Notes under the pieces: generated by a model | What the model saw: the letters and a program-made list of their open reading frames with translations, nothing else | The model's database searches: none | Told to the model about the DNA's origin: nothing | Assembly (NCBI RefSeq): GCF_023053635.1 | Contig: NC_086172.1 | Location: 126,951,681 to 127,015,680, forward strand | Source: Elgaria multicarinata webbii | Taxonomy: Eukaryota > Chordata > Lepidosauria > Squamata > Anguidae | Direction of reading: 5' to 3' | Length of the DNA: 64,000 nucleotides | Position numbers and translations under genes: made by a program | Part shown: positions 42,592-53,825 of the stretch, one piece after another | How positions within the stretch are numbered: the stretch's first letter is position 1 | Layout: each line of letters starts with the position of its first letter

Positions 42592-42901
42592 TAGGGTGAC
42601 CATTTGTGAAGCACCAAAAAAAGAAGACCTGCATCATCCAAGAGTACAAAAGAGGACACCAATTTGCATATCCCAATTCATATGTACAAATGGAAATTTA
42701 GAAACAATTACTGTAATTTAAATAGAAATATAGTACATCTCAACAAGGTGTAGAAGAATATGCCAGGGTGACCTGTGCCTCGCTTAGTCTGCTGGCCCAG
42801 CTCTCCCTTCGGATGGTTCTTGATCTTTAAACTGGACTTGGACTGGGCAGTCCTTCAAATAGAGGACTGCTCTCTGTAAAGGAGGGTCCATGGCCACCCT
42901 A
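42592..42901. mobile_element. H3 hAT-type MITE, complete
   Basis: The ends TAGGGTGACC and GGCCACCCTA are inverted with one mismatch. The left half contains GAAGCACCAAAAAAAGAAGA and CCAATTTGCATATCCCAATT. The right half has TTCTTGATCTTTAAACTGGA and AATAGAGGACTGCTCTCTGT. The flanks do not form a clear TSD. It is the reference for the split copy at 29300-30092. Confidence 0.65.
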
Positions 42902-42987
42902 CTCATTTTGTGGAACTGTCCTGGACACCACCACAAAATGGTGGTTCTTTCTGTAACTTGCCCACCTAGTGACCACTTCATGGGGGA

Positions 42988-43172
42988 AGGGGCTGTAACT
43001 CAGTGGCAGAGCAGCTGCTTTGCATGCAGAAGGTATCAGCTTTGATTCCCGGTATCTCCAGGTAGGACACAAAAAACTCCTGCCTGAAACCCCGGAGAGC
43101 CATGGCTGCCTGTCAGTGTCGACAATGCTGGGCTAGATGGACCAAGGGTCTGAGGCAGCTTCCTAGGTTCCT
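42988..43172 (+). mobile_element. SINE2, tRNA-derived
   Basis: GGGCTGTAACTCAGTGGCAG, CTTTGCATGCAGAAGG, TTTGATTCCCGG, GAAACCCCGGAGAGC and GGCAGCTTCCTAGGTTCC are all present in order. Confidence 0.9.
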
Positions 43173-43437
43173 ACCTTGCAATCCTAATCACAGCTGTTCT
43201 GATAGTCCGTCCTTGTGTGTCTGCAGAAGAGCAAATAAGCAAGATCAGGGGCATAACTGTAGGTCTCTGAAATGTCTTTCGATAGATGTGTGTGTTCTTG
43301 AGGCCTTTTTCTTGGCAGCTGTTCCTTGGCAAGATAGATATCTTGTACATGACAGTTAATTTTTCAAGAAAAAAATAGTCCAGTGGAAATTCTGGCAAAG
43401 CCAACGTGACCTGTCCTCTAGCTCTATGCAGAGCAGG

Positions 43438-43506
43438 CAAGTCTTCTGTACAGCACCATGAAAACTTGATGGCGCTATATAAATAAATATTATTATTAAT
43501 AATAAT
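43438..43506 (+). mobile_element. LINE-C 3' end, very short
   Basis: TGTACAGCACCATGAAAACT and TGATGGCGCTATATAAATAA, then ATTATTATTAATAAT. Confidence 0.7.
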
Positions 43507-43654
43507 TCTGGTCATTAAGTCAGAGCAGCAGAGCAACTGCAGCATGGAAGAAACAAAATGTGAGACTGAGACAATGAGACCTCATCAATTCTGCTGGGCT
43601 CCAATACTCAACAGTTGATTTACTGTATTTTATTATTTATGAAGCCATGTGCAG

Positions 43655-43742
43655 CCAAATTCTATCCATGTTTGCTCAGAGGTGCGTTATGTTGACTTCA
43701 GTGAGACTTAATTCCAAAGTAAGCGGGTATAGGATTGCGGTC
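43655..43742. repeat. P3 MITE copy
   Basis: ATTCTATCCATGTTTGCTCA, GTTGACTTCAGTGAGACTTA and GGGTATAGGATTGCGGTC form the palindrome. Confidence 0.55.
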
Positions 43743-43831
43743 ACAACGAGCTATACAGTCTTTACCCCGTTTCTCCTTATCATAACAAACTTGTGAGATA
43801 TGTCAGTTTAAAATATGTCAGTTTAATATGT

Positions 43832-43862
43832 CGATCAAAACGGAGAGGCAGATAAGAAATAA

Positions 43863-43910
<48 letters not shown>

Positions 43911-43912
43911 TA
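43832..43912 (+). mobile_element. LINE-D 3' end with (ATT)n
   Basis: AAAACGGAGAGGCAGATAAG, AAATAAATTATTATT and about 16 TTA units. It matches the minus-strand end at 30738-30790. Confidence 0.6.
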
Positions 43913-43914
43913 AA

Positions 43915-44575
43915 AAGCCATACTGAGATTGATAGTGACTCATCCAACACTGCAAAGGAATGTCATAAATAGGATTTAAAAATAAATAAATCATTCTTGC
44001 AATTTGAAAATATTTGTAACTTGACTGATTCCTAAGAGATGCTAAACTTTTTTTAAAAATAGCTGGGACAAGGGGAAAAAACATATGTTAAACTTAGAGC
44101 GTCATCACACAGGGGGGAAATCACATTTCCTTACCACTGCTTCTCTGCCCATGTGTTTGTCCCTCATTATGCCCTCATTCTCAAGGCAGAGGAAAGAGGA
44201 AGTAAACAATGTGCACGTGGCCCATTCAGTGGGCTGTTTTGATCGCGCTGCTTCTCCTGCACAGTAGGAGATAGCGGCAACTTCCGTCTCAAAAAATAAG
44301 TCAGACTTAGCGGGGTGGTTTTTTTATCGCACAAAGAAGGCTAGAAGGGGTAGGAGGCAGACGACATTGTGAGAAGGACTTGCGAAAATCCATGAGTGCC
44401 CAGCAACAAGCATACAATAAAATACTCATCTGAGATGACAATCTGATGCTTCCTCCATTAACTTACAGTAGCAATATCTAACTTGAAGATGATGTTGCCA
44501 TAGCTTGATGGGAGTATCTACAAGACAAACTAGCTTAATCATCTCCCCTCCCAGGGGGACCTTGCTAAGGAGTGG
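43915..44575. other. No gene recognised
   Basis: Unique-looking sequence without repeat or exon signal that I can name. Confidence 0.4.
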
Positions 44576-44576
44576 C

Positions 44577-44815
44577 ATATTTATGTATTTGTTACAATTA
44601 TATCCCCATTTTCCTCCAAGGAACCCAAGGCAACATACATGATCTTCTTCCTCTCCATTTTATCCTCACAACAACCACCCTGCGAGGTAGGTTAGGTTGA
44701 GAGCCAGTGCCTGGCCCAAAATCACCCAGTGAGTTTCATGGCCAAATGGGGTTTAGAACCCAGGACTCCCAAGTCCCAGTCCAGCACTCCAACCATTACA
44801 CCGCACTAGCTCCGA
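44577..44815 (-). mobile_element. SINE1, tRNA-derived, near full length
   Basis: On the minus strand: GCTAGTGCGGTGTAATGGTT, GGAGTGCTGGACTGGGACTT, GGGTTCTAAACCCC, CTCAACCTAACCTACCTCGC, GTTGTTGTGAGGATAAAATG and GGATATAATTGTAACAAATA. It matches 1190-1415. Confidence 0.85.
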
Positions 44816-45124
44816 GGGCACGTAGCAGAGAAATATGGATTAGCTGTGCCACTACTAATTAAAAGGAATGGCACAGCTAATCCATATTTCTCTGCTTAAC
44901 GGATTTTCTGTGGTAAGAAAAAAGACGGAAGAAGTGATGAGAGAACACAGGAGTGTTACAAGCAGAAAACCTCATCTGGACTCCCCATAAAATTCTGTGA
45001 AGGGAACAGAGCAGTGGCACTATAGAAGTCGTTCCTGGAAACATCCTAATCCTTAACGCTTTTACAGAACTACAGTTCCCAGGATTCTTTTTTTTTTCTT
45101 TTAAGAGAGCAAGTGAAAAAGAGC

Positions 45125-45320
45125 AAATGGTGACCATATGGAAAGGAGGACTGGGCTCATGTATCTTTAACAGTTGTATAGAAAAGGGAATTTCAACAGA
45201 TGTCATTGGTATGCATGCAGCACCTGGTGAAATGCCCTCTTCATCACAACAGTTAAAGCTGCAGGAGCCCTGCCCTCTTTTGAACCTGGTCACTCCAGTA
45301 TAGCTCCTGCAGCTTTAACT
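45125..45320. mobile_element. H1 MITE, half copy
   Basis: GGTGACCATATGGAAAGGAG to CCTGCAGCTTTAACTG covers the left half and centre of H1. The right half is missing. Confidence 0.75.
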
Positions 45321-45557
45321 GAATCCCCCAGCACCACCTTCTGAGATCAGCCCTCCTAGAAGGGCTGAAGCCACCGTATAACAGTGCCTCCCAGTCCCAT
45401 CTCAGACAGACACATTGGAAGGTTACCACCTAAAGCCACTGAAATATCCTGCAGAACTAACACAATCTCCCTTAGAAAGCTGATCCATATCCCAAACACT
45501 CCAAAAACAGTTTTCTAAAACAAAGATAACAATTAACCATAAACCATTCCCTTAACT

Positions 45558-45853
45558 TCGGGTGACCTGTATCTTTAACAGTTGCATAGAAAAGGGAATT
45601 TCAGCAGGTGTCATTTGTATATATGAAGAACCTGGTGAAATTCCCTCTTCATCACCACAGTTAAAGCCGCAGGTGCCCTGCCCTCTTTTAAATCTGGTCA
45701 CTCTAGTATAGCTCCTGCAGCTTTAACTGTGGTGATGAAGAGGGAATTTCACCAGGTTCTCTATATATGCAAATGACACCTGCTGAAATTCCCTTTTCTA
45801 TGCAACTGTTAAAGTTACAGGAGCCCAGTCCTCCTTTCCACATGGTCACTTTA
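45558..45853. mobile_element. H1 MITE
   Basis: The left end TCGGGTGACC is shortened (the CATATGAAAAGGAGG part is gone), the right end is TTTCCACATGGTCACTTTA. Flanks CTTAACTT and CTTAACAT match seven of eight bases. Confidence 0.8.
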
Positions 45854-46011
45854 CTTAACATCAACTCCCATAGTTCTTCTGTATTTCCATCCAGTACACA
45901 AATGAAGTTCTCTGGAGGATGGTTTGCATGCCTTTCAGTTCTTCTTCTCCTCCTCCTCCTTCTCCTTCTAGGGGGCAATGATTCTCACCTCAAAAGCCTA
46001 TGGGTGGGCAA

Positions 46012-46135
46012 CTTGTGGATCTCCAGACGTTTTGGCCTATGGCTCTCATCAGTCCTAGCCAGCATAACTAATGGAGAGAGATGATGGGAGTTGTAGACCA
46101 AAACAGGTGGAGGGACTTCGGTTGCCCATCCTGGA
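46012..46135. repeat. P1 MITE copy
   Basis: GTGGATCTCCAGACGTTTTG faces GATGATGGGAGTTGTAGACC. The ends are decayed. Confidence 0.6.
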
Positions 46136-46633
46136 GGATGCTGACCTTGCTTCTAGCAAACAAGGCACCCAGAGTTGGGCCCTGTCTGCAGATCTTAATG
46201 CTCCAGGAAGTTCATATGGAAGAAGGCATTCTCTTAAACACCTCTTAGCTTAATTGACTTTCACTAGATAAAAATATTGCAGCGGTGGGGTGGGAGCACA
46301 GAGGGAACAAAGTACATTTCAGTGAGTGAGCAAGAGTTGCCCTAAAGTGAGAAATATCAGTGAGTGAGAAATAGCAGTCCTGTTAATTTTGATGCGTTAA
46401 CTTTCGACAACACATGCAGAGGATTGAAACGTTTATTTTAATTACCTGCTTATGAAAAGTTCATTTCTTTCCAGTAGCCCCAGGGTTCCCGCCATGTGTC
46501 AGTGGGAGGGCGGGGGCAATGCTGCCTTTACGGTTTGGGGGATGCTAACCCTGTCTCTCATTTTATTTTATTTTATGATACAAGACTATTTGCTCTGTAA
46601 TTCTTTGTGAACATTGTTGGATAAATCTCTCAA

Positions 46634-47093
46634 GGGCATGATCCTATGCATGCTTAGACATAGGGTGACCATATGAAAAGGAGGACAGGGCTCCTGTATC
46701 TTTAACAGTTGTATTGAAAAGGAAATTTCAGCAGGTGTCATTTGTATATACGGGGAACCTGGTGAAATTTCCTCTTCCTCACAACAGTTAAAGCTGCTGG
46801 TGCCCTGCCCCCTTTTAAATCTGGTCACTCTAGTATAGCTCCTGCAGCTTTAACTGTTGTGATGAAGAGGGAATTTCACCAGGTTCCCCATATATACAAA
46901 TGACACCTGCTGAAATTCCCTTTTCTATGCAACTGTTAAAGATACAGGAGCCCTGTCCTCCTTTTCATATGGTCACCCTATTAGACAACAAAAAAGTCCT
47001 ACAACTCCCAGCATGCCCAGCTAGCACGGCTGTTTGGGGCATGCTGGGAGTTGTAGGATTTTTTTCTGTCTGAACATGCATAGGATTCCGCCC
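46634..47093. repeat. P2 MITE interrupted by H1
   Basis: GATCCTATGCATGCTTAGAC (left arm) ends at 46660. The P2 sequence resumes at 46981 with TTAGACAACAAAAAAGTCCT, then CAACTCCCAGCATGCCCAGC, GGCATGCTGGGAGTTGTAGG and TCTGAACATGCATAGGATTC. The H1 element in between is the younger insertion. Confidence 0.8.
46661..46980. mobile_element. H1 hAT-type MITE inside P2
   Basis: TAGGGTGACCATATGAAAAG and its mirror CTTTTCATATGGTCACCCTA delimit it at 320 bp. TTAGACA occurs on both sides (46654-46660 and 46981-46987), consistent with a TSD of 7-8 bp. Confidence 0.85.
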
Positions 47094-47099
47094 TGAAGA

Positions 47100-48800
47100 G
47101 ATGAAAACGGCCACACACCCTCCTCTTTTTCTGTTGGCGGCCTTGCTCTCCCGGTTCCTTCCGACCCTCTCCGTCTCTCTTCAAGTGGCAGGAAGAAGGG
47201 TGCAATTCCTCCGCGAGGCCTGCAGTGGGCGCGGCTGCGACTCCTGCAATCAGCCGAGGGCTCGCTAGGGACAAATCTCGGACTGGGCGCTTCTGCTGCT
47301 CTGCTTTTCCTCCTTTCTCCCTCTCCGCCTCCTGTAGCTGTGGGTGGCTTCTGGCCGCCGGCTTCTCCCCCTGAGTCCCCTCGGCTGTGCCAAGACGGCG
47401 AAGAGCGTATGCCAGGAGCAACGGAGAACGAGCAAGAGACGGGACTGCAGGAGCCGGTGGTGAGCAGGCTGAGCTTGGCTCCTCCGATTCTTCTCCTCCT
47501 GGGTCCATCTTTTGTGACGGCGGCGCCCCGCAAGCCTCACTCGGCGTCTTTGACTGCCGGTAGACGCGCTGAAGAAGAACGAGAAAGCCTGAAAGAAAGC
47601 GGGGGAGGGAGGGGAGGGGAGAGACCGGGAAGCGGCAAGTGCCTTTCATCCAACGCCCGCCGCTCCATCCCACTTCTCCTGTACCATGAACCAGGCTGCT
47701 CGCTGCCACCGAGGAGACATTTAAAACCAAAACCAAAAGCCCAGAAGGGGACCGGCAGCAGATTCTGGGTTGCTAAGGTAATGGCAATTACCCGCGCATA
47801 GTATCCTCCCCAAAGCTTGTGGGGCAACAATGGCTAGAGCTGCATGATTCCTCCCCCGCCCCTCTCGCACTCCCTTTCCCCCGCTTTAAAGGGACGCAGA
47901 GCGAATGCCTTCGCGTCGTCTGGTTCTTAAACCAAATCGGAGAACGTCCAAGCGTGCTGGGGGTGTGGAGTCCCCGTTTGGAATGGGTGGGAAAGGAAAG
48001 GGTAGTAAAAGGTTTGAGCGATAGCAAACCAACTAGCCACACACCCTTGCTGGCTTCGTTTTCTTCCCTTTCCAATGTGGATATTATTAAATTAATTATC
48101 ATCATCATGGGGGTGGAGTACGAATGAGTAAAGAAAAGTGTAAGTAAACGAACTGGACCGCAACGCCGTGTAAACGCGTCCTTGACGCCGGGTTCCATTC
48201 GGCGTACATCCGTCGCCGTGCAGTGCCTCGCGTGTTGGGGGTGGGTTGCGTTTTCAGCCCAGAGCAGGGAGAGTTTGGTTTCCCCGACCGACCGCTCCCC
48301 TGGAGGCTTTGTGGAAAGGGGCGAGGGGGGCGACCTGAGCGTTCTGTACTAAGCAGGGTGCTGTGTGAATCGATGTTGAGGGGCACGTAGGGCAATCGCT
48401 AAGCAACCAGCTGGGGAAGGGAACGGCGCGCAAGAGCGGCGTTGCTGGGAGGCTGGTGCTGGTGCTGGTGGTCCTGCTTCGTGGCTGCGCCAATTGGATT
48501 TCCGATGAATGAAGCGGGGAGGGGGGTGGGGGTGTCGGATGAGCTGGGCTTTACCCGCGGGAAGCGTGGCTGGCTACGGGCTGTCCGAACCAAGTGCAAG
48601 AGTAATTTCCGCCTACAAGGAAGCACCGCCGCCTTTGCGAAGCGCAGGGCTCGCGTGTGCCCTGTGCGCGCACAGTTAGAAAGGACCAGGGCGCGTTTGC
48701 TGGAGATGCGGCTTCCAAGTTTTCTGCACGTTCCAAGAACTGGGTTTTAGCATCTTCAACTAAAAGCAAACCGCTGGGCAGCAGCCGGAGCCCCGCAAAG
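47100..48800. promoter_or_regulatory. CpG-island-like region, candidate host-gene promoter or first exon
   Basis: Unlike the other GC-rich blocks this one is neither palindromic nor flanked by terminal repeats. CpG is frequent from about 47130 to 47780 and again from 48130 to 48700, as in vertebrate promoters. Overlapping ORFs lie on both strands, up to 245 codons on the minus strand. One minus-strand ATG at 47508-47506 has a favourable context (AAAGATGG) and starts MDPGGEESEEPSSACSPPAP, but I do not recognise the protein and its frame runs into the P2 repeat. On the plus strand AAG|GTAATG at 47775-47783 could be a 5' splice site after a non-coding or short coding first exon. Direction of transcription is open. 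Confidence 0.45.
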
Positions 48801-48964
48801 GCAAAGCACGTGAGAATTGAGGGCCCATGTTGCTGGAGTCCAAGCGGAGCTCAGTGTCAAGACAGCAGGGTCTGGCTGCGTATGAGCCAACCAGCTGCTT
48901 GATCCGGTCTGTGAATCAATCGGAAATGGATTTCAGCCAGCTGGCTTGGCCCTGGCGTCAGGTC

Positions 48965-49010
48965 TGCAATCCTAAACATGCGCCCTTGGAAATAGGGCCC
49001 ATTGGAATTA
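48965..49010. repeat. P3 MITE fragment
   Basis: TGCAATCCTAAACATGCG and ATAGGGCCCATTGGAATTA suggest a decayed left half. Confidence 0.3.
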
Positions 49011-49101
49011 TTTCAGTGTTTTCACAAATGGTCCTATGGAGGCTGCTTACTAGTGTGAAATGCATCAGGGTGTGAGTGTGGGGTTAGGAGGTTGAAGCAA
49101 T

Positions 49102-49234
49102 CAATGGAGGCTGGTGGCTCTGAAGTCAGTGGGGTGGTGAATCTGCACTGGATTTTAGTAGGAACCAGGAGTTCTGACTGAAACCTGGAGCAGATTCACT
49201 GCCCCACTGACATCAGGGTCACCAGCCTCGACTG
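49102..49234. mobile_element. H2 hAT-type MITE, short copy
   Basis: CAATGGAGGCTGGTGGCTCT and GTCACCAGCCTCGACTG are the ends. Flanks GAAGCAAT and GGAGCACG agree at five of eight bases. Confidence 0.7.
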
Positions 49235-49269
49235 GGAGCACGCCAGTGTTCAACTGATGATACATGGGC

Positions 49270-49335
49270 TATAGCCCAACCGAATTGCGGTCCCACACAC
49301 TTGGGGGGCACCCGGTAGGGGAAGGCTGGGCTCTA
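49270..49335. repeat. P1 MITE right part
   Basis: GGGGGGCACCCGGTAGGGGA and AGGCTGGG are a decayed P1 end. Confidence 0.4.
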
Positions 49336-49544
49336 GCCGCTGTTGCTTTTACATTTGAATCGCATGTGCAGGAACTGTAACCCCTCCCCCACCCTCTGCA
49401 AACAAGCCAAATGATGGAACAATTTAAGCCTCACTTATACAGAATGGCTCACATGTGCTTAAATCCAGGTTCTTTAGCTCAACTGGTTTGTAGATCTAAG
49501 CCGTAGGTAGGGCAGATTGCTTACATATTATTTAGGTTGGGTGG

Positions 49545-49680
49545 GGAAGCCATGGCCCTCTGCATGTTGTTGGACTACAGTTCCCATCAGCTCCTGCCAT
49601 CATAGCCAGTGATGAGGGATGACGGGAGATGCAGTCCAGCAACACCTGAAAAGCCACGGCTTCACCATCCCTGATTCAGG
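49545..49680. repeat. P1-like palindromic MITE
   Basis: GTTGTTGGACTACAGTTCCC and GAGATGCAGTCCAGCAACAC are inverted arms. GAAGCCATGGCC and AAAGCCACGGCTTC mark the ends. Confidence 0.6.
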
Positions 49681-50186
49681 GGTCCACGGTTGCCAAGAAA
49701 ATGTAGATGTGAGACATCTGTCATCTCCATGGCATCTACAAGAGGTCAGGCTCATGAAGGAGAAGGGGAGGGCCCTGAGGACAGAGAGCATTTCATGTTT
49801 CTGCTCATGCATGAGTGTGCGCAAACGGAAGTGTGGAAAGTGTGCCCACCTGATCTCACCCAGGTGCTCTTAGCTGAACTGCATTGTCATGCTGGCCCCA
49901 TGGAAGTCCCCAAGCCAACTGCAGATCAGACTGTGATACCCTCATGCTTCTGGATGGTGGTGATTGGAAGTGCTCAAACATCCTGGTTGTGATCACTGAA
50001 ATCGGAGCTGTCTGGTTGTGGGCTCAGAGTCCCTGCGCAACTTTGTTGGCTTGTTTGGTTGCTTTGAATGTGTTGCCTGCTGGATTTTTTGTCACAGAAA
50101 CCAAGAGAGGCCTGAGAAGAAAGTGGTAGTAGAGTTGATAGCTGCATCTACCTTAAATACACTGACTTTGAAAAGGCCTGCGCAGA

Positions 50187-50245
50187 TTATTATTATTATT
50201 ATTATTTATTGCATTTTTATACCGCCCAACAGCCGAAGCTCCCTG
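50187..50245 (-). mobile_element. LINE-A 3' end, very short
   Basis: Minus strand: CAGGGAGCTTCGGCTGTTGG, GCGGTATAAAAATGCAATAA and (AAT)n. Confidence 0.7.
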
Positions 50246-50629
50246 GTGACACAGCCCATTGGTGGAGACTGTACAGTGGGGTTGAATAAACCTGTTTATG
50301 CTGCCAGGACAAGACTGCAAAAAGAGGGGAGGGGGTGCCACTTAATCAGCAAGCCACAATACATGGCCAGTGCGGGTGTCGTTCAGTTTGTTGGGTCGCA
50401 AGTTGTGCAGGGTTGACTTAAGTCTCTCCAAGGTAAGTGTACCAAAGGTTGTGGACTTAGTTTTTCTCTTGCGTTTTCTTCACAACATTAAAGAAAAATC
50501 CTGCAGGAAAATATAGGTGTGTAGGGTCCCTTGCACTGCAATACATGCAAGTGAATTCCACTGAAACCTGTGGACCTTATCTGCAAGTAAACACTAGCGA
50601 GCCATAGTGCTTCCCCCTTCTGCAGGGAG

Positions 50630-50818
50630 GGGCTGCAGCTCAGAAGCAGCACCTGCTCTGCCTGCAGATGGTCCGAGGTTCAGTCCCCCCAGCATCTCCT
50701 GGTAGGGCGAGGAAAGAATCCTTCCTGAAACCATGGAGAGCTGCTGTCAGTCATTGTTGATTATATTGGGCTAGATAGACCAAGGGTCTGACTCAGTATA
50801 CAGCAGCTTCCTGTGTTC
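50630..50818 (+). mobile_element. SINE2, tRNA-derived
   Basis: GGGCTGCAGCTCAGAAGCAG, GAGGTTCAGTCCCCCCAGCA, GAAACCATGGAGAGCTGCTG, GGGCTAGATAGACCAAGGGT and CAGCAGCTTCCTGTGTTCCT. Confidence 0.85.
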
Positions 50819-50819
50819 C

Positions 50820-52480
50820 TCTCTCCAAATCATATTGTTGAACTTGAGAGATGCTTCTCCAGGAACATTTTTTTTAAAATAAATAAAAAGGGTGTGTGTG
50901 TGTCTGTATGTACAGGTTCTCTAGCCCGTCTGTGTGTCCCCTTCTATTTTTTAGCCACTGCATGATAATCCTGCAAGTCACAGTATAAAAGTAATAGCAC
51001 ATTATCTAGTCCTCGGCGATGTGGAACAGGACGCAGGGATGTGGAACAGCACTTGCTGGGGAGGATGCTTTTAAAGAGCATCCTGCTTTTAAAGGCTGGG
51101 AGATGTGGGTTTCAGGGCACAAGAATCAGATGGAAAATATGTGATGTACAGGAGCTAAAACTGCCTTGCCTTGGCATAGTCTGGAAAAGCCATTAAAAAC
51201 AGCATATGTGTTCCAGCAATGCTGTTCCTCCCCCACTTCCCTGGTTCTTTACCTGTGGACTGGATAGTATTCAATTACAGTTGAACTGGCCTTTCGCAAT
51301 GGTCCTGCAAAGACTTAAGAGGTGGCTGGTCTAGAGGGAAAAGCCTTTATTCTCACCTCTACAGCCTGCCCAGCTAAAGTCTCGAGCAAAGGGGTATTTT
51401 CACACAGGAGGCTTAAAGCAGCTTTTGGTTCCGTCAGTTTGTGATGCAAATGTGAAACTTCCATTGGCCAGAATACTCACTTTTTGTTCCAAAAGTCTTG
51501 CCCCTACTTTCTTTCCCACATGAAAAATGATCAGCCATACACAAACATAGCGTGAAGACAGCTCAAAGGCAATTTAATTTGGAAAATAATCACTGTGGAA
51601 TCCACTTTTGAGCTTTGGATAGGAGAATGCTTCACTTTGGACAAGCCCCATTCTGTTTTGGATCAGAGGCAGAGCCTCACTTCAGTTTTCTGAAGCTTTG
51701 GATGGCTCCCCATTCACTATAATGGGGAAATAAAAAGGGCTATAACTTTTATTTTATTTTATTTTTGACATAATTGGATGCTATTTGCAGGCATAGTAGC
51801 TCATTTTGAGTGGATGAAGCCCACCAGATTTCAGATAAATAGGCGTAGGAGTTTTTGTGCTAGGTGTTTTTAATGTTGATTTTTGGGGATTGTGTAGGGG
51901 AGAACTGATCTTGCCACCTCTCTCTCCTTCAAGAAACTCCTTTGGGGCAACACAGGAAGAACAGCATTATAGTGCTTGTTATCAGTCATGTCATTAAAAC
52001 CACCCAGTAGCAACTTGTGCCTCTTGCACAATCATGTTCTAATCAGCATTTCAGGATAGAGTGTCAGTCCATTGTAAATTTGTGTTGAGTTCCAGTTCAA
52101 ATTCATCAGTATCTCTTTGGTTCAGAAGCTAATTCTGGAGAAAAAAATAATGGCATGGTAACTAGTGATGCTGTTGAGTTACATAATTAATCCGCTTGCT
52201 GGTCAAACCTCGGCTGTTCATAATGCTCACCTTTTTAACAAGCCTGTACCAGTGGTTTATGAATTTGCTAATGGCTGGTTGCTATTAAGTTCAGAATTAC
52301 TTGCAAACTTCTGAAATAGAGATGTAAGCACACACACATACCCCCAAAATAGGGGAAAACTCATTTTTTTCCAAGGATCTTTTTTTCTCCTGAAAATGGG
52401 GAAAATGGAAATATATTCTTTTAGAATTTAAGGCAAGGTGCTTATATATAGTCACATGATTTCTAAAACCATGTTAAGAA
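50820..52480. other. Mostly unique; MITE-like interior at 51600-51915
   Basis: GGATGGCTCCCCATTCACTA, TAATGGGGAAATAAAAAGGG and CATAATTGGATGCTATTTGC are phrases I recall from a squamate non-autonomous element, but its ends are not evident. The rest is unique-looking with no exon. Confidence 0.3.
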
Positions 52481-52490
52481 CACTTTTTAT

Positions 52491-53375
52491 TAGGGATGTG
52501 CTCCGCTTCTAATCGGACAGGCAAATTAGAAGCGGAGCGGGGGGCTTCGCCTGCCCTTAAGGCGGAGGCGAAGAGGATTGGGGGGCCGGCGGAGCGTGCG
52601 AAGAGGATCGAGGTGAAGGCGGATCCTTCGCCTCGATCCGGAGCTCCGCCGGAAAGGTAAGTGGGGTTTACCGGGCCCTGCCGCTGTCGCCCATGCGGTG
52701 ACAGCGGCAGGGCCCGGTAACACCCCCCCCCCGCCCTCCTCTCCCTTACCTGCCTCCGTCCGCGGTCCTTCGGCGTCTTCAATTGAGCCTGTGGGTCAAC
52801 CAAGAATCAACCAGGAAGTCTGGGCCGCTTGCGGCCCAGACTTCCTGGTTGAACCGTGGGCTCAATTGAAGATGCCGACGGACCGCGGATGGAGGCAGGT
52901 AAGGCCCCCCTCTCCCTTGGTCCCTTACCAGGCTCTGCCGCCATCGCCGCATGGGCGGGGATGGCGGCAGGGCCCGGTAACCCCCCCGCCCTCCTCTCCC
53001 TTACCTGCCTCCGTCCGCGGTCTGTCGGCGTCTTCAATTGAGCCCGTGGTTCAACCAGGAAGTCTGGGCCGCTTGCTTCCTGGTTGAACTGTGGGCTCAA
53101 TTGAAGACGCCGATGGACCGCGGATAGAGGCAGGTAAGGCCCCCCTCCCCCTTGGTCCCTTACCGGGCTCTGCCGCCGTCGCTGCATGGGCAGCGATGGC
53201 GGCAGGGCCCGGTAAACCTCCCGCCCTCCTCTCCCGGCCTTACCTGGCGCCAGTCCCCTCCACTGCGGAGCTCCGATTCAGAGCCGGAGCTCCGCGGCGA
53301 AGAGGAGCGCAGTGGGCCGATCCGAAATTTTCGGATCGGCCCGCAGGGCGGAGCGGGGGTCCGTGCACACCCCTA
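52491..53375. mobile_element. GC-rich hAT-type element with tandem hairpins and perfect TSD
   Basis: The ends are TAGGGATGTGC and GTGCACACCCCTA (inverted TAGGGGTGTGCAC), fitting YARNG. Identical 8-mers CTTTTTAT flank it (52483-52490 and 53376-53383). The interior holds three copies of a GC hairpin (ACCGGGCCCTGCCGC to GCCCGGTAA) at about 52670, 52927 and 53162. Between them lie two copies of a second palindrome built on CTTCAATTGAGCC, CAACCAGGAAGTCTGGGCC and its mirror. The repeat period is about 257 and then 235 bp. Near the right end is CGATCCGAAATTTTCGGATC. The ORFs over it are by-products of stop-poor GC DNA. No transposase is encoded. Confidence 0.85.
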
Positions 53376-53389
53376 CTTTTTATAGAAAG

Positions 53390-53825
53390 TCTAGAGATGT
53401 AAAATTCCTGGAAATACTGAAGCCATGGGGGAAATGTTTTCTTTTAATCCTCTCTGGAAGTTTCCCAGCATAGTAAGTTCTTCCATTCTTTATTAAAATT
53501 ATTGATCTAATGTATCTTTTGCTGATTGAGCATGACGTGGAGCATCACTGAATGTCGGTTTGTGACTAGATAATAAGGAAGAAAACGTGCATTCTTGACA
53601 GTTTGGGTGATGTTCTAGGGAATCCTGTGTTTCTGGGCTTGTTGTGGTAGATGCTATAGCAGTCAATTAATGTAGTTCTAATCTAAAACCCACACATGAA
53701 AAAAACTCCACTGTAGATTATCCCACCACGGTTACCAGATACAACGGAACAGCATGTGGGTTATCCCACCTATGTTACTTTTCTTTTTAAAAAATTAACT
53801 TTGAGGCTTGGGTCTATAGAACTCA
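53390..53825. other. No gene recognised
   Basis: Unique-looking spacer between two DNA-element clusters. Confidence 0.4.

Noticed and set aside
46999-47736. 245-codon minus-strand ORF, the longest in the window
   Set aside because: It runs from CpG-rich DNA straight into a P2 MITE and ends there, and no domain is recognisable. The CpG-rich region is kept as a promoter candidate, but the ORF is not called a gene.
52698-53402. ORFs of 61-129 codons with repeated peptides
   Set aside because: Peptide repeats such as GSIEDADGPR come from the tandem hairpin units of a hAT-type element.
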